NCBI RefSeq assembly: GCF_000003605.2
Contig: NW_003123409.1
Span: forward strand, 140,025-189,471
Length of the DNA: 49,447 bases
Source of the DNA: Saccoglossus kowalevskii
Lineage: Eukaryota; Hemichordata; Enteropneusta; Harrimaniidae
Reading direction: 5' to 3'
Part shown: positions 46,401-49,447 of the stretch, one piece after another
Layout: the number at the start of each line of letters is the position of its first letter
How positions within the stretch are numbered: position 1 is the stretch's first letter
Made by a program: the position numbers and the translations under genes
Notes under the pieces: model-generated
What the model saw: only the letters and a program-made list of their open reading frames with translations
Databases searched by the model: none
Told to the model about the DNA's origin: nothing

Positions 46401-48963
46401 GGGAACAGGAGCGCAGAACCCTGATACTCTCGGCTGGCGCCCTCGATTGAACTTTCAAGTCATAAATATATTTCTTGAGCCACGCTCTTCTGTGCTGCCA
46501 TACAACATGAAATCTTTCTCAAATATATTTTTCTCCGTGAAAACTTTCCAGCAACACCAACTGACAATGTGTCTGGACACCAAATACACTAAAATTACTC
46601 CAAAAATATTTCAATGGCGATAGATACACCGTTAAATCAACGCAGAAACCTTGTGATATGGCGTTCAGGTTGATCGCCTGTGTGTGCTCGCTCCCTCTTG
46701 TTTATTTTTTCTAGAGAAACCACCCCTGATAGTATAATATACCTAACAAGTAGTCTTTCATCTACATCATTTCAATCTTAGTTGCTTGGATACATGTAGT
46801 AGCCATTGTAGCGACCAAGTTCAAAAATTCTTTAAAGTTTTTCCTTGGCAACATTTTCAAGTTGTCTTCAAAACGTTAAATTATTTATTAAACATTATAT
46901 AAATGTTTTCCCCCAATAGAGATGGTCGTACAGTTTTATCAGTGCTGATTGTTTTATAGAACCAATTTAAACTTGATGCTGCATGGCAACTCTCTCGCTC
47001 TAAAGTTAAAAAAAATTGATGCATTACTGTCACTGAATCTGCATTCTAACTTTGCAAATATATTAATTGTTAAGATTGTGGATGGAGATTGAGAAATTTA
47101 CTGTAAAATATGAGTTTGTAAACAATAGACTCTTAATCAGTTCAATAAGAACCTCTAGTACTCTCAAAATTAAATGTACGGGGAGTAGGGGCAGATAATC
47201 TACTTTTTAAAAACAAAAACAAACAAAAATATTTTTTAGCTAAAACAACATAATCTGTGGGTAATTTTTCACATGTTAGGAGATTGGGAATGTTACTTTA
47301 ATATCACTCACTGCTTGGATTAAAGAGTACTGCATGAGATATCAATTTGACTTAATGGTTGAGTTATTTTGGGATAGTGTGTAATTTAAGAACAAAAATG
47401 TATCATGGTGTATCATCATATATTTTCGTATGTTGTTACAGAAACCTCCTCTTCCAGTTAGTTCTTCTAGTCCTCCAACCACCACTACCAATGATATTTC
47501 ACCAAAGATTCCCAAACCACCACCAAATGATGCACATAGAACAGGTAGTGGTAAAAGATTCCGAGCCAAGTTACCGTCCATTGGTGCTGATGGAGAAGGT
47601 ATGTTTTATTTAACACATTATCACATGCATATAACGTGTATATATATCAACAGTTTGACATACATTGTAATACAGGACAGATGAAAAATTCTTTTTGCAT
47701 TTTATCGTTTTCGGCTGTGATTAATACAAAACTCTGGTGGTAATCACTCATGTCTGTGAACGTCAACCTAAGAGAAGATATTATAAGATTATACAGTATT
47801 ATATGACAACATTTTTAGTGAGTTTTTAAAATATTTTGTCATTGTAGACTATGGAAACAGTCATTGAACTTTCAAGCTTTTCTTATTATTTGATAGTTTT
47901 TCTAAAAAAAAATCTGGTTGCCAATGAAAAATTTTATTGAATAAAATCAAAATAATTAATTGTAGACTGAATATTCTAAAATATGCATACATCAAAAAAA
48001 ATAACGTAACAGTGTAACCCCTTATTTTATTAAGATATTTCAAACTGACTTCTTTAGAATTAGCTGCACACAGGAAGGATAGTCACATATCTGTCACCTA
48101 CTGTCTAAATATTCTGTCTAAGTATTGAAGACAATCCATATATTTATCCATATATATTTTGTGAATGATTGAAAATCCTGTATTGATATGTATTTGCAGG
48201 TATTTTACCCTCTATGCCTGGCCGTAGAGGTTCATTTCCATCCAAGGCACCAGAGTCACCTCCAGAAGAGTTTCCAAGGAGGGTACATAGTGGTCCCAAA
48301 GAAAGAACAAAGAATTTCTTTGATGAGAAATTGGATGATGAAATGATTAGATCTAGTTCAGCTGGTACAATAAGAACAACCAGATGGTAAGTCACCTGTG
48401 CCACCTGGTCGTTCTACAATTTGTTGATCATAGGCTTGCACTTCATTCAAGAACACAGATAGATAGATAGCATACATGAAAATAGTATTGCATTTCTGTC
48501 ATTTATTTTACACCCCTATGTACATTAGAAATTAACAGTAGCTAAGGCACACAGTCTACCAATTATTTCTTAGTGCTACCATAATCAAAAATTGTTACCC
48601 CAACAAGCTACTTAAAATGTACAGATTGTTTCCCAGCTCATATTGTTATCTGGGGTTACCAGCATCATTTTAAAATGTGCTGTGTGTGATGATCATATAT
48701 TTCTGATGGAAACAATATGCGAATATACAGTAGGCTGATTTGCATATATTACAAAGTGTTGAAACTTGCATGTATACTCTGTTCTTCTCCAAATTTAAAT
48801 TTAACATTCATCCTATATAAACTTAATGTTCCATACTGTTTCAGTGATGACAAAATTTGTAAATTGGATGTTGGAAAAAGAGATGATGAAAGCCAAGAAG
48901 ATGCACTCTATTGGAATACTAAAGTTTTACCCATTATTGAAACTATGGAAAGTAAAACAAAAT
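40285..48963 (+). CDS. ARMC2: Armadillo repeat-containing protein 2, N-terminal 244 codons in 5 exons (continues beyond the window)
   Basis: Joined exons: 40285-40481, 45026-45098, 47442-47598, 48200-48386 and 48845-48963, all AG/GT and phase-consistent (733 nt). The product starts MTTRKKIDAPFYVKPQDKKT and includes SSEIINEARQSVREVKTKRP and FTPRDSKRTLFG, matching the conserved ARMC2 start (DPFY, TSAEIISEAR, RPFTPRE). Also matching are PVSATRLAPLE and YWNTKVLPIIETME just before the armadillo repeats. Human ARMC2 is about 870 residues, so roughly 70% lies to the right of the window. Known role: cytoplasmic/axonemal factor for transport or assembly of radial spokes, essential for sperm flagella; a cargo adapter in Chlamydomonas IFT. 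The visible half is Pro/Ser-rich and probably disordered. Start chosen because it agrees with the family N-terminus. Confidence 0.93.
40720..40990. repeat. Tandem duplication, about 131-139-bp unit, two copies
   Basis: Copies at 40720-40850 and 40852-40990 share CGTTACACCA, AAATAAACAGCACAAT, GGAAACACTGATAA, and GTTTACACAAACAAAGACAT to TTTCTGGTTTA. The later parts are nearly identical and the first 35 bp are diverged. In ARMC2 coding intron 1. Confidence 0.9.
41192..41250. promoter_or_regulatory. RFX-type palindrome pair
   Basis: GTTGCTTGGCAAC (41238-41250) is one base from the RFX1/EF-C site GTTGCTCGGCAAC. An inverse copy CTTGCCAAGCAACC lies at 41192-41205. RFX factors drive ciliary genes such as ARMC2. 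Sites are intronic, so the role is inferred. Confidence 0.4.
41251..43359 (+). other. ARMC2 intron between coding exons 1 and 2, nothing recognised
   Basis: AT-rich with many ACATGTA words. No exon, hairpin or named repeat seen. Confidence 0.65.
43360..44070. repeat. Interspersed repeat, long copy 1 (ATGGC-TGACTG-TGGCCATTTTGTTT family)
   Basis: Opens near AGTCCCAGGAATTTATGC, then TCAGACATGCCTGGTCGGAT, and ends ACAGGGACTATGTACTGCA. Inside, the block ATGGCTGACTGTTGGCCATT + TTGTTT recurs about every 200 bp, each time followed by GTTC(C/A)-GAAGTTATATCTCTGATAT. Collinear with 45240-45905. Confidence 0.75.
44071..45025 (+). other. ARMC2 intron, nothing recognised
   Basis: AT-rich intronic DNA up to coding exon 2. 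Confidence 0.65.
45026..45098 (+). CDS. ARMC2: ARMC2 coding exon 2
   Basis: Acceptor CAATTATAG (to 45025) and consensus donor GTAAGT at 45099. Encodes SLGARHFDGCDSRPVSATRL + APLEH, matching the family segment ending PVSGTRLSPLE. Confidence 0.92.
45240..45905. repeat. Interspersed repeat, long copy 2
   Basis: Opens AATAGGACCCATTTATG, TTTTGACCTTTG, then TTAGACATGCTTGAACCAAT, and ends CTAACAGGGACTGTGGCATG. Three internal blocks with GGTGGCCATTTTGTTTTAA-like cores at about 45380, 45530 and 45655. Same order and length as copy 1. No coding capacity recognised. Confidence 0.75.
46001..46030. repeat. (AT)n microsatellite
   Basis: About 10 AT dinucleotides followed by AATTATATAAAAATATATT. Confidence 0.9.
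46381..46729. mobile_element. Short inverted-repeat transposon (TCAGGG ends)
   Basis: The left end TCAGGGTTTTTTCTAAACC is mirrored by TTTTTTCTAGAGAAACCACC + CCTGA. The flanks share AGTATA (46374-46379 and 46731-46736), a probable target duplication. 349 bp, CpG-containing inside AT-rich intron, non-autonomous. Confidence 0.75.
46730..47441 (+). other. ARMC2 intron, nothing recognised
   Basis: AT-rich up to coding exon 3. Confidence 0.65.
47442..47598 (+). CDS. ARMC2: ARMC2 coding exon 3
   Basis: Acceptor GTTGTTACAG (to 47441) and donor GTATGT at 47599. Encodes a Pro/Ser/Thr-rich segment (KPPLPVSSSSPPTTTTND) and GSGKRFRAKLPSIGADGEG. Low conservation expected; phase and splice sites fit. Confidence 0.85.
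47599..48199 (+). other. ARMC2 intron between coding exons 3 and 4, nothing recognised
   Basis: AT-rich intron with no visible feature. Confidence 0.65.
48200..48386 (+). CDS. ARMC2: ARMC2 coding exon 4
   Basis: Acceptor GTATTTGCAG (to 48199) and donor GTAAGT at 48387. Encodes ILPSMPGRRGSFPSK, PKERTKNFFDEKLDDEM and SSAGTIRTTRW/C. Confidence 0.88.
48387..48844 (+). other. ARMC2 intron between coding exons 4 and 5, nothing recognised
   Basis: AT-rich, with a short GATA run (about 48459-48470). Otherwise featureless. Confidence 0.65.
48845..48963 (+). CDS. ARMC2: ARMC2 coding exon 5
   Basis: Acceptor ACTGTTTCAG (to 48844) and consensus donor GTAAGT at 48964. Encodes DDKICKLDVGKRDDESQEDA and LYWNTKVLPIIETMESKTK. 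The WNTKV.PI motif immediately precedes the armadillo region in ARMC2. The next exon lies outside the window. Confidence 0.93.
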
Positions 48964-49021
48964 GTAAGTCAATACAATAACAACAATTTCTTTCAATGTT
49001 ATGTGAGCAAGTTGCAGTGAA

Positions 49022-49220
49022 CATACTGTAGAATACTTTATTTTCGCTATTTTCGCTGAAGGGATGATTCCGTGAAAATAAAATCCAGTGAATATACTTT
49101 TTTTTCTATATTTCACATTAAACTCATTAAAAATCAGTGAAAATAAATTCCAAGCAAAACGCCCAAAAAGCCTTTTCAGCGAAAATTAATTCCAGCGTAA
49201 ATAAAGTATTCCACAGTGTG
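49022..49220. mobile_element. MITE with CTGTRGAATACTTTATTT inverted repeats
   Basis: CATACTGTAGAATACTTTAT at the left is mirrored by ATAAAGTATTCCACAGTGTG at the right, with inner TTTCGCTG and CAGCGAAAA arms. 199 bp immediately after the exon 5 donor. Internal CCAGTGAATAT/CAGTGAAAATAAA words resemble the tract at 14833-15038. Confidence 0.85.
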
Positions 49221-49447
49221 CAAGTTAGAGGAAATAATAAGACGTGGAGGATAGGAATAAGGAAAATACAATTTGGGTAAAATTGTTCTCAATCAAATGT
49301 ATGGGGTAATTTAGGATTTGGTGAGGAGATCAGTAACAATCAAGATTAGAGCAATGGAACAATGTTTTATTTTTCATTTTTCTTCGAATTTTATTCAAAT
49401 CGAGTAATTGCTAGAATTTATTTGTAAATTTGTCTTGTGTTTTTATT

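Overview
This is a eukaryotic (animal) genomic window: about 65% A+T, split genes with GT-AG introns, minisatellites, many small inverted-repeat DNA elements and one 737-base assembly gap (24938-25674). Two genes can be read with confidence, both on the + strand. The protein sequences and the abundance of TACATGTA-type words suggest a marine invertebrate. I lean toward an invertebrate deuterostome such as a hemichordate, but this is inference and a lophotrochozoan is not excluded. Gene 1 (1112-20156) is the 3' part of a PHIP/BRWD-family gene (DCAF14 type: WD40 repeats, cryptic Tudor, two bromodomains). Nineteen coding exons join without a phase break into 1282 codons ending in TAA. The exons cover the post-WD40 linker, the cryptic Tudor module, both bromodomains, an acidic/serine-rich tail and a conserved C-terminus. 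The WD40 repeats must lie upstream of the window. The second bromodomain has Thr where most bromodomains have the acetyl-lysine-binding Asn, as in vertebrate PHIP. Gene 2 (coding from 40285 to beyond the right edge) is the N-terminal part of ARMC2, an armadillo-repeat protein needed for axonemal radial-spoke/sperm-flagellum assembly. Five coding exons (244 codons plus one base) are visible; the armadillo repeats lie downstream. The first coding exon opens with 5'UTR behind a good 3' splice site, so an upstream noncoding exon is required. A promoter-like, relatively CpG-rich stretch ending in a consensus donor at 28342/28343 is the best candidate. Layout: 1-20156 PHIP exons and introns; 20157 to about 21105 PHIP 3'UTR; about 21106-28100 intergenic (a 39-bp minisatellite, the assembly gap, otherwise unassigned AT-rich DNA); about 28120-28342 putative ARMC2 promoter and exon 1; 28343-40180 putative ARMC2 intron 1 (15/20-bp minisatellite, several short transposons, 30-bp minisatellite); 40181-49447 ARMC2 coding exons and introns. 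The non-exonic DNA is the more unusual part. It holds five minisatellites of 240-960 bp. One, in a PHIP intron, carries about 13 perfect AP-1 sites and repeated near-consensus 5' splice sites. It also holds at least eight inverted-repeat DNA elements of several families, some nested, with recognisable target duplications (TTAA, CTTAT, TA), plus an old interspersed repeat in two collinear copies. A 201-base antisense stretch inside a PHIP intron looks like a spliced exon of an unidentified gene. I found no convincing rRNA, tRNA, CRISPR, retroviral or other virus-derived element.
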